Source of the DNA: Bathymodiolus brooksi
Taxonomy: Eukaryota; Mollusca; Bivalvia; Mytilida; Modiolidae
Length of the DNA: 64,000 bases
Assembly (NCBI GenBank): GCA_963680875.1
Contig: OY804584.1
Location: forward strand, 96,058,031-96,122,030
Direction of reading: 5' to 3'
Within the stretch, counting starts at the first letter, position 1; each line of letters opens with the position of its first letter. The position numbers were made by a program, and so were the translations under genes. The notes under the pieces are model-generated. The model did no database searches. It worked only from the letters and a program-made list of their open reading frames with translations, and was not told the origin of the DNA. Shown here one piece after another: positions 53,301-62,537 of this stretch.

Positions 53301-56300
53301 TGTCAGTCTGTTGGTTAGCCTCTGATCTAAGATATGTTGGTAACTCTCTGTTGCCAGTCTGCTGGTTAGCCTCTGATCTAAGATATGCTGGTAACTCTCT
53401 GGTGCCTGGCTGTTGGTTAGCCTCTGATCTAAGATATGTTGGTAACTCTCTTTTGCCAGTCTGTTGGTCTAACCTCTGATCTAACATCTGTTGTCAACTA
53501 TCTTGTGCCATTCTGTTGATTAGCCTCTGATCTAAGATCTGTTGTCAACTCTCTTGTGCCTGTCTGCTGGTTAACCTCTGATCTAAGATATGCTGGTAAC
53601 TCACGGTGTCAGTCTGTTGATTAGCCTCTGATCTAGGATCTGCTTGTAACTCTCTGGTGCCAGTCTGTTGATTAGCCTCTGATCTAAGATATGTTGGCAA
53701 CTCTCTTGTGCCAGTCTGTTGGTCCAGCCTCTGATCTAAAATCTGTTGGTAACTCTCTTGTGCCAGTCTGTTGTTTAGCCTCTGATCTAAGATATGTTAG
53801 TAAGTCTCTGGTGTCAGTCTGTTGGTTAGCCTCTGATCTAAGATATGTTGGTAACTCTCTGTTGACAGTCTGCTGGTTAGCCTCTGATCTAAGATATGCT
53901 GGTAACTCTCTGGTGCCTGGCTGTTGGTTAGCCTCTGATCTAAGATATGTTGGTAACTCTCTTTTGCCAGTCTGTTGGTCTAACCTCTGATCTAACATCT
54001 GTTGTCAACTATCTTGTGCCATTCTGTTGATTAGCCTCTGATCTAAGATCTGTTGTCAACTCTCTTGTGCCTGTCTGCTGGTTAACCTCTGATCTAAGAT
54101 ATGCTGGTAACTCACGGTGTCAGTCTGTTGATTAGCCTCTGATCTAGGATCTGCTTGTAACTCTCTGGTGCCAGTCTGTTGATTAGCCTCTGATCTAAGA
54201 TCTGCTTGTAATTCTCTGGTGTCAGTCTGTTGATTAGCCTCTGATCTAAGATCTGCTTGTAATTCTCTGGTGTCAGTCTGTTGATTAGCCTCTGATCTAA
54301 GATATGATGGTAACTCTCTGGTGCCAGTCTGTTGGTTAGCCTCTGATCTAAGATCTGCTTGTACCTCTTTGGTGCCAGGCTGTTTATTAGCCTCTGATCT
54401 AAGATATGTTGGCAACTCTCTTGTGCCAGTCTGTTGGTCCAGCCTCTGATCTAAAATCTGTTGGTAACTCTCTTGTACCAGTCTGTTGTTTAGCCTCTGA
54501 TCTAAGATATGTTGGTAACTCTCTTGTGCCAGTCTGTTGTTTAGCCTCTGATCTAAGATATGTTGGTAACTCTCTGTTGCCAGTCTGCTGGTTAGCCTCT
54601 GATCTAAGATATGCTGGTAACTCTCTGGTGCCTGGCTGTTGGTTAGCCTCTGATCTAAGATCTGTTGTTAACTCTCTTTTGCCAGTCTGTTGGTCTAACC
54701 TCTGATCTAACATCTGTTGTCAACTATCTTGTGCCATTCTGTTGATTAGCCTCTGATCTAAGATCTGTTGTCAACTCTCTTGTGCCTGTCTGCTGGTTAA
54801 CCTCTGATGTAAGATATGCTGGTAACTCACGGTGTCAGTCTGTTGATTAGCCTCTGATCTAGGATCTGCTTGTAACTCTCTGGTGCCAGTCTGTTGATTA
54901 GCCTCTGATCTAAGATCTGCTTGTAATTCTCTGGTGTCAGTCTGTTGATTAGCCTCTGATCTAAGATCTGCTTGTAATTCTCTGGTGTCAGTCTGTTGAT
55001 TAGCCTCTGATCTAAGATATGCTGGTAACTCTCTGGTATCAGTCTGCTGGTTAGCCTCTGATTTAAGATATGCTGGTAACTCACGGTGTCAGTCTGTTGA
55101 TTAGCCTCTGATCTAAGATCTGTTTGTAACTCTCTGGTGCAAGGCTGTTGGTTAGCCTCTGATCTAAGATCTGTTGTCAACTCCCTTGTGCCAGTCTGTT
55201 GATTAACCTCTGAACCAAGATCTGCTGTCAACTTCTCTTGTGCCAGTCTGTTGATTAACTTCTCATCTAAGATCTGTTAGTAACTCTCTTGTGCCAGTCT
55301 GTTGATTAACCTCTGATCTAAGATCTGCTGTCAACTCTCTTGTGCCAGTCTGTTGATTAGCTTCTCATCTAAGATCTGTTGGTAACTCTCTTGTGCCAGT
55401 CTGTTGGTTAGCCTCTGATCTATGATATGTTGGTAACTCTCTGGTGCCAGTCTGTTGATTAGCCCCTGATCTAAGATCTGTTTGTAATTCTCTTGTGCCA
55501 GTCTGTTGGTTAGCCTCTGATCTAAGATATGTTGTCAACTCTCTTGTGCCAATCTGTTGGTTAGCCTCTGATCTAAGATCTGTTGTTAACTCTCTTGTGT
55601 TAGTCTGTTGATTAGCCTCTAATCTGCGATATGTTGGTAACTCTCTTGTGCCAGTCTATTGGTTAGCCCCTGATCTAAGATATGTTGTCAACTCTCTTTG
55701 CCAGTCTATTGACTAGCCTCTGATCTAAGATGCTTGTACCTCTTTGGTGCCAGGCTGTTTATTAGCCTCTGATCTAAGATATGTTGGCAACTCTCTTGTG
55801 CCAGTCTGTTGGTCCAGCCTCTGATCTAAATTCTGTTGGTAACTCTCTTGTGCGAATCTGTTGTTTAGCCTCTGATCTAAGATATGTTGGTAACTCTCTG
55901 GTGCCTGGCTGTTGGTTAGCCTCTGATCTAAGATCTGTTGTTAACTCTCTTTTGCCAGTCTGTTGGTCTAACCTCTGATCTAACATCTGTTGTCAACTAT
56001 CTTGTGCCATTCTGTTGATTAGCCTCTGATCTAAGATCTGTTGTCAACTCTCTTGTGCCTGTCTGCTGGTTAACCTCTGATCTAAGATATGCTGGTAACT
56101 CTCTTGTGCCAGTCTGTTGGTTAGCCTCTGATCTAAGATATGCTGGTAACTCTCTTGTGCCAGTCTGTTGGTTAGCCTCTGATCTAAGATATATTGGATA
56201 CTTTCTTGTGCCAGTCTGTTGGCTAGCCTCTGATCTAAGATATGTTGGTAACTCTCTGGTGTCAGTCTGATGGTTAGCCTCTGATCTAAGATATGCTGGT

Positions 56301-57113
56301 AACTCTCTTGTGCCAGTCTGTTGGTTAGCCTCTGATCTCAGATATGTTGGGTACTTTCTTGTGCCAATCTGTTGGGTAGCTTCTGATCTAAGATATATTG
56401 GGTACTTTCTTGTGCCAGTCTGTTGGCTAGCCTCTGATCTAAGATATGTTGGTAACTCTCTTGTGCCAGTCTGTTGGATAGCCTCTGATGTAAGATCTGT
56501 TGGTAACTCTGGTGCTACTCTGTTTGTTAGCCTCTGATCTAAGATCTGTTTGTAACTCTCTGGTGCCAGTCTGTTGGTTAGCCTCTGATCTAAGATATGT
56601 TGGTAACTCTCTGGTGCCAGTCTGTTAGTTAGCCTCTGATCTAAGATCTTTTGATAACTCTCTGATGCCAGTCTGTTGGTTAGCTTCTGATCTAAGATAT
56701 TTTGGTTAGCCTCTGGTCTAGGATATGTTAGCAACTCTCTTGTGTCAGTCCGCTGGTTCGCCTCTGATCTAAGATCTTTTGATAACTCTCTGGTGCCAGT
56801 TTGTTGATTAGCCTCTGGTCCAAGATCTGTTGATAACTGTCTGGTGCTAGTCTGTTGGTTAGCCTCTGATCTAAGATATGTTGGTAACTCTCTGGTGCCA
56901 GTCTGTTAGTTAGCCTCTGATCTAAGATCTTTTGATAACTCTCTGGTGCCAGTCTGTTGGTTAGCTTCTGATCTAAGATATGTTGGTTAGCCTCTGGTCT
57001 AGGATATGTTAGCAACTCTCTTGTGTCAGTCCGCTGGTTAGCCTCTGATCTAAGATCTTTTGATAACTCTATGGTGCCAGTTTGTTGATTAGCCTCTGGT
57101 CTAACATCTGTTG
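50382..57113. repeat. 6732-bp tandem duplication, copy B
   Basis: A near-identical partner of 43650-50381; the block translations I compared were the same. It ends at 57113, where the sequence continues with ataactctctggtgctag, whereas copy A at 50382 has gtaactctcttgtgccag. This pattern is expected from one unequal exchange within the array, or from an assembly duplication. Confidence 0.9.
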
Positions 57114-57450
57114 ATAACTCTCTGGTGCTAGTCTGTTGGTTAACCTCTGGTCTAAGATATGTTAGCAACTCTCCTGTGTCAGTCTGTTGGTTAGCCTTTG
57201 ATCTAAGATCTGTTGTTAACTCTCTTGTTGATTAGCCTCTGATTTAAGATATGTTGGTAACTCTCTAGCACCAGTCTGTTGGTTAGCCTCTGATCTAAGA
57301 TCTTTTGATAACTCTCTTGTTCCAGTCTGTTGGTTAGACTCTGATCTAAGATCTGTTGTTAACTCTCTTGTTGATTAGCCTCTGATTTAAGATATGTTGG
57401 TAACTCTCTAGCACCAGTCTGTTGGTTAGCCTCTGAACTAAGTTCTGTTA

Positions 57451-57605
57451 ACTCTCTTGTGTCAGTCTTTTGGTCTTCTTGTTTTGTTATTCTCTGGTGT
57501 AATATTTGTTGGTCTCCTGTTATGGTAACTCTCTGATATACATTGTACTAGTATGTCATCTTGTACTGAGTTTCCACTGGTGTAGAGTCTGTCAGATCTA
57601 TTGAT
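57451..57605 (-). repeat. Diverged array 2 units forming its 5' border
   Basis: On the minus strand, just after an AG at 57534-57533, the sequence AGAGTTACCATAACAGGAG continues with ACCAACAAATATT and reads RVTITGDQQILHQRITKQED before QKTDTREL joins the regular TGTREL frame. The start matches array 3's start (AGGGTTACCACTAGAGAGG plus ACCAACA) base by base with few changes. A TAG lies four codons before the AG in this frame. These units bridge the sequence vocabulary of arrays 2 and 3. The frame is lost in the first regular units, at CAACAAGAGAGTTAA (two copies, near 57226 and 57372). Confidence 0.6.
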
Positions 57606-57633
57606 TTCCTCTAATGTGCTCTTTAAAGTTCAA

Positions 57634-57815
57634 TTAAAGTTTCAATAAAAACAACCTATGTGGCCCATTGATCCCCTTTCTTATACTGGTATGTATATAC
57701 AATGTATATGTTTTCTGTCTGTTGATTGCTAGTAGGTCTTGGTCTACTTGTGTGGGCCTGTTGTCTGTCATGGTATCTATGGTGGTAGAAGGCTGGTTTT
57801 TCTTAGCTGTTGGTG
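57634..57815 (-). CDS. Candidate internal exon with strong splice acceptor, unknown
   Basis: On the minus strand a long pyrimidine-rich tract, tttcatatttttcattattt followed by ttcag, ends at 57816 and gives a textbook 3' splice site. From 57815 the open frame reads (phase 1) PTAKKNQPSTTIDTM, TDNRPTQVDQDLLAINRQ and KTYTLYIHTSIRK, reaching a TAA at 57634. The first 40 residues are polar and resemble the array peptides in composition (Thr, Asp, Gln, Asn, Arg). A possible donor is ccaGTATAAG near 57684, before the composition turns AT-rich. It lies immediately upstream, on the same strand, of array 2 and may be the exon preceding the repeats. An ATG upstream within the intron-like region is not needed. 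Unrecognised. Confidence 0.4.
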
Positions 57816-57899
57816 CTGAAAAATAATGAAAAATATGAAAAACAAACATCTTCAGACAAATTGAGAGCAATTCTACAACGATGTGATGTAGCATATTTA

Positions 57900-59150
57900 G
57901 TGAGGCCCACGTTCATTTTGTGCATAATGAATGGAAATCATATTTCAGAGATCAATAAAAACTTTATTACTTAGACATCATTTCTTCTTTTTCATCAATG
58001 GATACAAATAAATATAGTTAACAAGCATGCAAAATTTCTAAATGATTGATTATGTAGTTTTCGAGATATGTTTTACGAAAGTTTCGATCTAAGTAATTTT
58101 TTGCAGTAAATTTGTAGACAAAAGACATTTACTGGCATATTATGACACTGTAATATTATTTTCAATAAACAATTAAGCTGTATTTCTAAATATACCTACT
58201 AACTATTTTCTTTTCTATGAGAATATAGAAAATTAGTTTGTTTTACTTTAAAGAAATATTCTAAATATTACTATGAAAATGGGATTAAAGCCAAAGTACA
58301 AATGTACTTGTATAAGAATGGACTAAAACAGCATTTTGAATGAATCATTTTTACTATAAAATCACATAGAAGACTATTTTCCATATTATTTCTATAAAGA
58401 CCTATATGCAATCTCTGCAATACAAAAATATGAAACCAATAAGAGATATATAATAGCTATTATTGTTTTTAAAACTTTCAGAAATATTAGCTTTTCACTG
58501 AACTTTGCATGATAGGGGGACATGTTTGCTAGCTTTAAACACCTGTTGAATGTATAATTTTAGAATCAAACTCGGAAAAGCTTTTCTTTATATCAAAATA
58601 TAATAACTAAGATCCTCAGCACTCGATTAAAGTACAACTGAAATGGTGAGTGTCTTACAGACATATTTATTTAAATTATCTTAAATATATCTAGAAACAT
58701 TTATCCAACTGATTTTTATTTCAATTTCAGTTCAAGAAATTGTTTGCTATAACTAATGGATTATCCTCTCTTACTTTGCTATCTTAAATGCCCCCCTTTT
58801 TTTTACCCTTTTCCTGCAAAAGAAATTGCATGCTCAATATGTTTAATTCAAAGTATAAAATATTGATATATAGTTAACACAGATAAAAAATCCATCTTTC
58901 TTAAGACTCCAAGTTTATGTGTAAAAAATCTGTTCTAGTTAATGGGAGGTAACTCTAATTTTTTGTCATATAAATTGGCATTTCAAGGATAATTTAGTGA
59001 CTATCTTTTAAATTTAGAACTGATTAAAATTTACATAGGACAGTTTGCATAAAAATAGAGGAAATGTTGAATTGCATGTTTTACAAGCACAGGCCTATCC
59101 ACAGTGAGAGGGTCTATTATTGTGGGATTTAGACAATGAAGAAAATGGTC
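57900..59150. other. AT-rich spacer
   Basis: Non-repetitive AT-rich DNA with no convincing exon. It contains one isolated gggaggtaactc motif (58944-58955), akin to the core of the 32927 minisatellite, and a c8/t8 run near 58793. Confidence 0.5.
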
Positions 59151-59448
59151 GGGATAGTAGATTGATTGATTGATTGATCTTTGGTGTTTAACGCCTGTTT
59201 CAGCAATATTTCAGCTATATCACAGCGACCAGTTTTAGTTGTGGAAGAAGCCTTAGTACTGTGAGAGAACCACCGCCCATGGGCAAGCAACTGGTATATT
59301 TATCACTTGCGGCTGCAAGACGAGTGCACCATTTTTGTAATTCACAAAGCCGGGTGCGAACCCACGCTGTATTGGTGATAGGCTTGTATGAGTTGTTAGG
59401 TAATTCAACTACCTAACTCATTGAGCCACCAGGGCCCTTGGGATAGTA
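59151..59448 (-). mobile_element. tRNA-type SINE copy 2 with intact ends and 9-bp target-site duplication
   Basis: Direct repeats gggatagta at 59151-59159 and 59440-59448 flank the element (59160-59439). On the minus strand the head has an A-box-like TGGCTCAATGAG (plus 59417-59428) and a B-box-like GTTCGCACC (plus 59353-59361, one mismatch to the consensus). The body ends with the gcgttaaacacc block, and the 3' tail is (ATCA)n, the gatt-repeat at 59160-59178. This is the structure of a pol III-derived SINE mobilised by a LINE. The same body occurs at 34125 and 62281. Similarity to broadly distributed molluscan SINEs is from memory. Confidence 0.88.
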
Positions 59449-59869
59449 AACAAAATTTTAATGCACCAAATGTAGGTACATATCTCAATAAATGTATACT
59501 CTATAAAAAGAGCTAGAGAAAAGAAGACATAAACCATAAAAAATAAATACCTCAGTTCATGTCAACATGAGTTCTTCACCAATAGAATACACAAGTTTCA
59601 TGAAAATACTTCTTTGTTGCAATATTTCTGCTCTTAGTGCATCAAGTCTACAAAAAAAAGAAGAAATAAAGTTATGCGTGAAATACAGAACATTAATGAA
59701 AAGTCTATGAAAGGAAGAAGAAAGAAACTGCTTGACAAAAATATCTACATAGTATCAGTGTTCAATTGTATGGAATTTATAATAGTCGACTGTATGTTGG
59801 AATTGGTCATACACCATTTCAGCCTGCAACTGAAGACAATTATACTGAAAATGAATAACTATTTGTCAA

Positions 59870-60737
59870 TACAGTGGAATCTGCCTAATCCGACACCAAG
59901 GGACCAGAGAAATGTGTTGGATTGTACAGGGTTTTAGTTAACAGAAATTTGCCTAATTTTAACAAGTGAAGAAATAGTGTATGTTTGATTATGTAGGATG
60001 GTTAGATAATTGGAACTACAATGTAAAGGGTTGTATACAATATAGATGAAAATACATTTAATATTTAATTTATACACAATTAATATATTTAGAACAATTT
60101 CATAATCTGATCAGATAATTGTTGGTTGTAGCCATATCCTTTACAAAGAAAGTGTAAACAGTCATCTGTAAAATTTTAATTATTATATTCTTGTTAAACT
60201 TACTTTAACCCTTATTAATGAGTCTCTAACCAATAAATTCAAATCATAATTCATTTGTGTACACAAGCCTAGAATAATTTCATAATATATCGAATAATGG
60301 TTGTAGCCATGTTTTTTACACAGAAAGTGAAAACAGTTAACTGTAAATTTTAATTATTACATATATATTCTTTTTAAACTTACTTTTAACGACTACTAAT
60401 GAGCCTCTAATTACCTGCCAATCAATTAGTTAAAATCACAATTTATTAGTGAGCTTAGCTGGTCAATTTGTTAATGGTTTATATTTAATGATACACAAAG
60501 ATGGGTGATAATTTATTAATTAACAGATTAAAGGGTCTGATAATACAGGATTAATTAAGGGTAATTAATAACACTGGGACCGTAAAACAGTGTCGGATGT
60601 CGGAAGTGACAGGTTGCAGAATACTCAAGGTTTTTTTAACAAAGAATGTTAAAGAAATATTTTGGGACCTGAAATTCTTATCGGAAGTCACAGGATGTCA
60701 GAAAACTCAGGTGTCAGATCGCACAGATTCCACTGTA
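59870..60737. mobile_element. Non-autonomous DNA transposon with inverted ends (mariner/pogo-like), 868 bp
   Basis: The left end tacagtggaatctg (59870-59883) is the exact inverse of cagattccactgta (60724-60737). The match continues less perfectly for a further 14 bp (cctaatccgacacc against tgcgatctgacacc, 9 of 14). Ends of the form TA-CAGT...ACTG-TA suggest a TA target of the Tc1/mariner/pogo type. The 73- and 87-codon frames overlapping the ends translate the terminal repeats and are not transposase. No DDE motif is seen, so it is non-autonomous. Confidence 0.7.
60091..60450. repeat. Two tandem 180-bp copies inside the inverted-repeat element
   Basis: agaacaatttcataat at 60091 and agaataatttcataat at 60271 start two diverged 180-bp copies. 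Both contain gttgtagccat, acagaaagtg/caaagaaagtg, ctgtaaaattttaattatta and ttaatgagtctctaa/ctaatgagcctctaa. Confidence 0.8.
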
Positions 60738-61298
60738 TATCCAAAATATAAGCTTTATCAGAAATTGACCCCGACTCAGGCAGGCTACATGACGATGAAT
60801 ACATATCCCAATGGTTAAAAGGAGATATACACACCTGTCTTAACCAAACCCTGAATAAACCGGAATCCTGTATAAAACTAACTTTAAATCAAGATTCAAT
60901 GTTTATATCTTTGTTAATTTAACCTGTATAACTGAACACATGTCTCTTCTGAACTGAAAAGGTGGTCCCAATGAGGTTTGGTTTAGACAAGTTTCACTGA
61001 TATGGACTTATCTAAGTTTAGCTTAAGCTTAAATAAAAAAAAATATTAAGTATTGTCAGGATATAAAACACAGGCTCAGAAATAAAGAGTTTGGATACAT
61101 TGAAGTTTTCCCTATTCATTATATACCGTACAAGTATGTTGTTTTAGTTTCATTTTTTGTTGTTGTTGTTTTAAATCCTTTCCTTCTGAATTATAGAATT
61201 TTGATTAATTCAGTTGTGTTTACAATAAATTAACTACCGGTAATTAAGATGTTTTTACAATAAATCACCTAATTAAGTAAGCTGTTTTACAATATTTC
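60738..61298. other. AT-rich spacer between the DNA element and array 3
   Basis: No coding frame, RNA gene or repeat is recognised apart from short ttg/tgt runs near 61157 and repeated taattaa motifs. Confidence 0.5.
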
Positions 61299-61322
61299 AC
61301 CTTTATTGATGTATTTTGCTCA
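61299..61322 (-). promoter_or_regulatory. Array 3 3' border: stop codon and AATAAA block shared with array 2
   Basis: The same 20 bases, acctttattgatgtattttg, as at 35896-35915. On the minus strand a TGA (plus 61320-61322) closes the HPTEDTD frame, then comes GCAAAATACATCAATAAAGG and tgaaatattg. AATAAA is at 61302-61307. Position and orientation relative to the repeats match array 2. Confidence 0.6.
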
Positions 61323-61853
61323 GCTGTTTGATACGCTCTGGTCTGCCACTACTGGTTCCTCTCTGATGTAGTGCCTGTCGGTTTTCTCTTTTGATTTCCT
61401 GTTGTTTGGTGGTCGTCTCATCTGATGGAAGCCCTCTGAGTAGGGTCTGTCTGTATCTTCCTCTGTTGGATGTGTTGGTCCTCTCTGATGGAAGCCCTCT
61501 GGGTAGGGTCTGTCTGTATCCTCAGTTGGATGTGTTGGTCCTCTCTGATGGAAGCCCTCTGAGTAGGGTCTGTCTGTATCTTCCTCTGTTGGATGTGTTG
61601 GTCCTCTCTGATGGAAGCCCTCTGGGTAGGGTCTGTCTGTATCCTCAGTTGGATGTGTTGGTCCTCTCTGATGGAAGCCCTCTGGGTAGGGTCTGTCTGT
61701 ATCTTCCTCTGTTGGATGTTTTGGTCCTCTCTGATGGAAGCCCTCTGAGTAGGGTCTGTCTGTATCTTCCTCTGTTGGATGTGTTGGTCCTCTCTGATGG
61801 AAGCCCTCTGAGTAGGGTCTGTCTGTATCCTCAGTTGGATGTGTTGGTCCTCT
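61320..61853 (-). CDS. Repeat-encoding open frame of 177 codons, unknown (exon candidate)
   Basis: On the minus strand there is no stop between a TAG at 61854-61856 and a TGA at 61320-61322. The repeats read HPTEEDTDRPYSEGFHQRGPT and HPTEDTDRPYPEGFHQRGPT. A non-repeat C-terminus follows: MRRPPNNRKSKEKTDRHYIR then EEPVVADQSVSNS. The C-terminal part outside the repeat stays open and has a normal polar composition, which supports real coding more than the repeats do. The TAG just upstream contains an AG directly before AGAGGACC, so an exon beginning there in phase 0 would be open throughout. An alternative frame (RVTTREDQHIQLRIQTDPTQ) starts at 61867 after a TTAG acceptor-like site and runs to a TGA at 61418-61420; it corresponds to array 2's TGTREL frame. 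No start codon is assigned. Likely secreted or nuclear role: unknown. Confidence 0.45.
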   Translation of the reverse strand, partial: RGPTHPTEDTDRPYSEGFHQRGPTHPTEEDTDRPYSEGFHQRGPKHPTEEDTDRPYPEGFHQRGPTHPTEDTDRPYPEGFHQRGPTHPTEEDTDRPYSEGFHQRGPTHPTEDTDRPYPEGFHQRGPTHPTEEDTDRPYSEGFHQMRRPPNNRKSKEKTDRHYIREEPVVADQSVSNS

Positions 61854-61867
61854 CTAGTGGTAACCCT
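61420..61867. repeat. Array 3: 60/63-bp tandem repeat, about seven units
   Basis: The unit gttggtcctctctgatggaa, gccctctgagtagggtctgt, ctgtatcttcctctgttgga, tgt is 63 bp. The alternative form, with tatcctcagttgga, is 60 bp. The two lengths differ by one codon and are intermixed (63, 60, 63, 60, 63, 63, 60), so the frame is never lost. The units are very similar, with a gagtag/gggtag variant. Confidence 0.92.
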
Positions 61868-62264
61868 CTAATATAAAACATACCTAGATTACATCATTGC
61901 TTTGTTGATTATCCTTTAATTTGGAAGTTTTTAACATGAGCATTGTAAATAAAATGAGTTATCTCCCTTTTTGAGTAGAAGTTGCAGTCTATAAAACTAG
62001 CTTAGCCCAGTCATTTTTTTTATTGAAGTGCCTGTAACAAATCCAGTAGAGTGAGCAGTCAAGCATAACAGTATGTAACAGATTTGTGATAGATCCAAAA
62101 TTGATGGATGAGAACTTAATTGACCGATTGCATCATCCATTGACAAAAACTATTCCTCATTATCTTGACAAACTTCGGTCAATCGATCAGTCCATTAATG
62201 ATATGCAACATATAACGGAATCATGTATATATAATTTTATATATTAATAATTTTAACACGAAAT
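61868..62264. other. AT-rich spacer
   Basis: No exon seen. It contains one isolated gagttatctccc motif (61956-61967), the reverse complement of the ggGAGATAACTC core. Confidence 0.5.
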
Positions 62265-62536
62265 GTAACAAATTATATTTTTGTTTGTTTTGATGGTGTT
62301 TAACGCCCCTTTCAACAATATTTCAGCTTTATTGTGGCAGTCAGTTTTATTGGTGGAGGAAACCGGAGGACCCAGAGAAAACCACTGACCTGTCACAAGT
62401 CACTGACAAACTTTATCACATAATGTTGTACACCTTGCCCTGATCTAGATTCGAACTCACAACATCAGTGGTGATAGGCACTGATTGCATAGGTAGCTGT
62501 AAATCCAACTACCATACGATCTAACAAATTTATTTT
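62265..62536 (-). mobile_element. tRNA-type SINE copy 3
   Basis: The body matches copy 1 closely: gtgtttaacgcc, ctttcaacaatatttcag, gacccagagaaaaccactga, cacaagtcactgacaaa. On the minus strand the B box is perfect, GTTCGAATC (plus 62448-62456), and the head contains the ggtgataggcactg region. The tail is aaac-rich. Imperfect direct repeats taacaaattatattt (62266-62280) and taacaaatttattttt (62522-62537) look like the target-site duplication. Confidence 0.82.
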
Positions 62537-62537
62537 T

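Larger units (their letters stand above)
35925..57450. repeat. Array 2: 51-bp (17-codon) tandem repeat, about 420 units
   Basis: On the plus strand the unit is ctgttgattagcctctgatc, taagatctgcttgtaactct, ctggtgccagt (51 bp). On the minus strand it reads TGTRELQADLRSEANQQ in one frame and LAPESYKQILDQRLINR in another; the third frame carries TAG in almost every unit. Common variants are gatt/ggtt, taactc/taattc, tctggt/tcttgt, gcc/gtc/atc, and atctgctt/atatgctg/atatgttg. A recurring 50-bp form (actcacggtg or actaacggtg in place of actctctggtg) shifts the frame. Left units are mostly the gatctgcttg type; units right of 41.5 kb are mostly the gatatgttgg type. About 21.5 kb with no unrelated insertion. 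Confidence 0.95.

Noticed and set aside
42066..56537. Plus-strand open frames in array 2 (LASDLRYVGNSLVPVCW repeats)
   Set aside because: These are antisense shadows that are open only where units carry ggtta instead of gatta (which gives TGA). The borders and tail features point to the minus strand.
59674..60818. Two plus-strand frames (87 and 73 codons) taken as genes
   Set aside because: They start or end in the inverted terminal repeats of the 59870-60737 element or in AT-rich spacer; no domain and no splice context.
61391..61876. Plus-strand 161-codon frame over array 3 (SDGSPL..RVCLYLPLLDVLVL)
   Set aside because: It is open only because the unit length is a multiple of three. It ends without a poly(A) or donor context, whereas the minus frame continues into non-repeat sequence and the shared AATAAA border.
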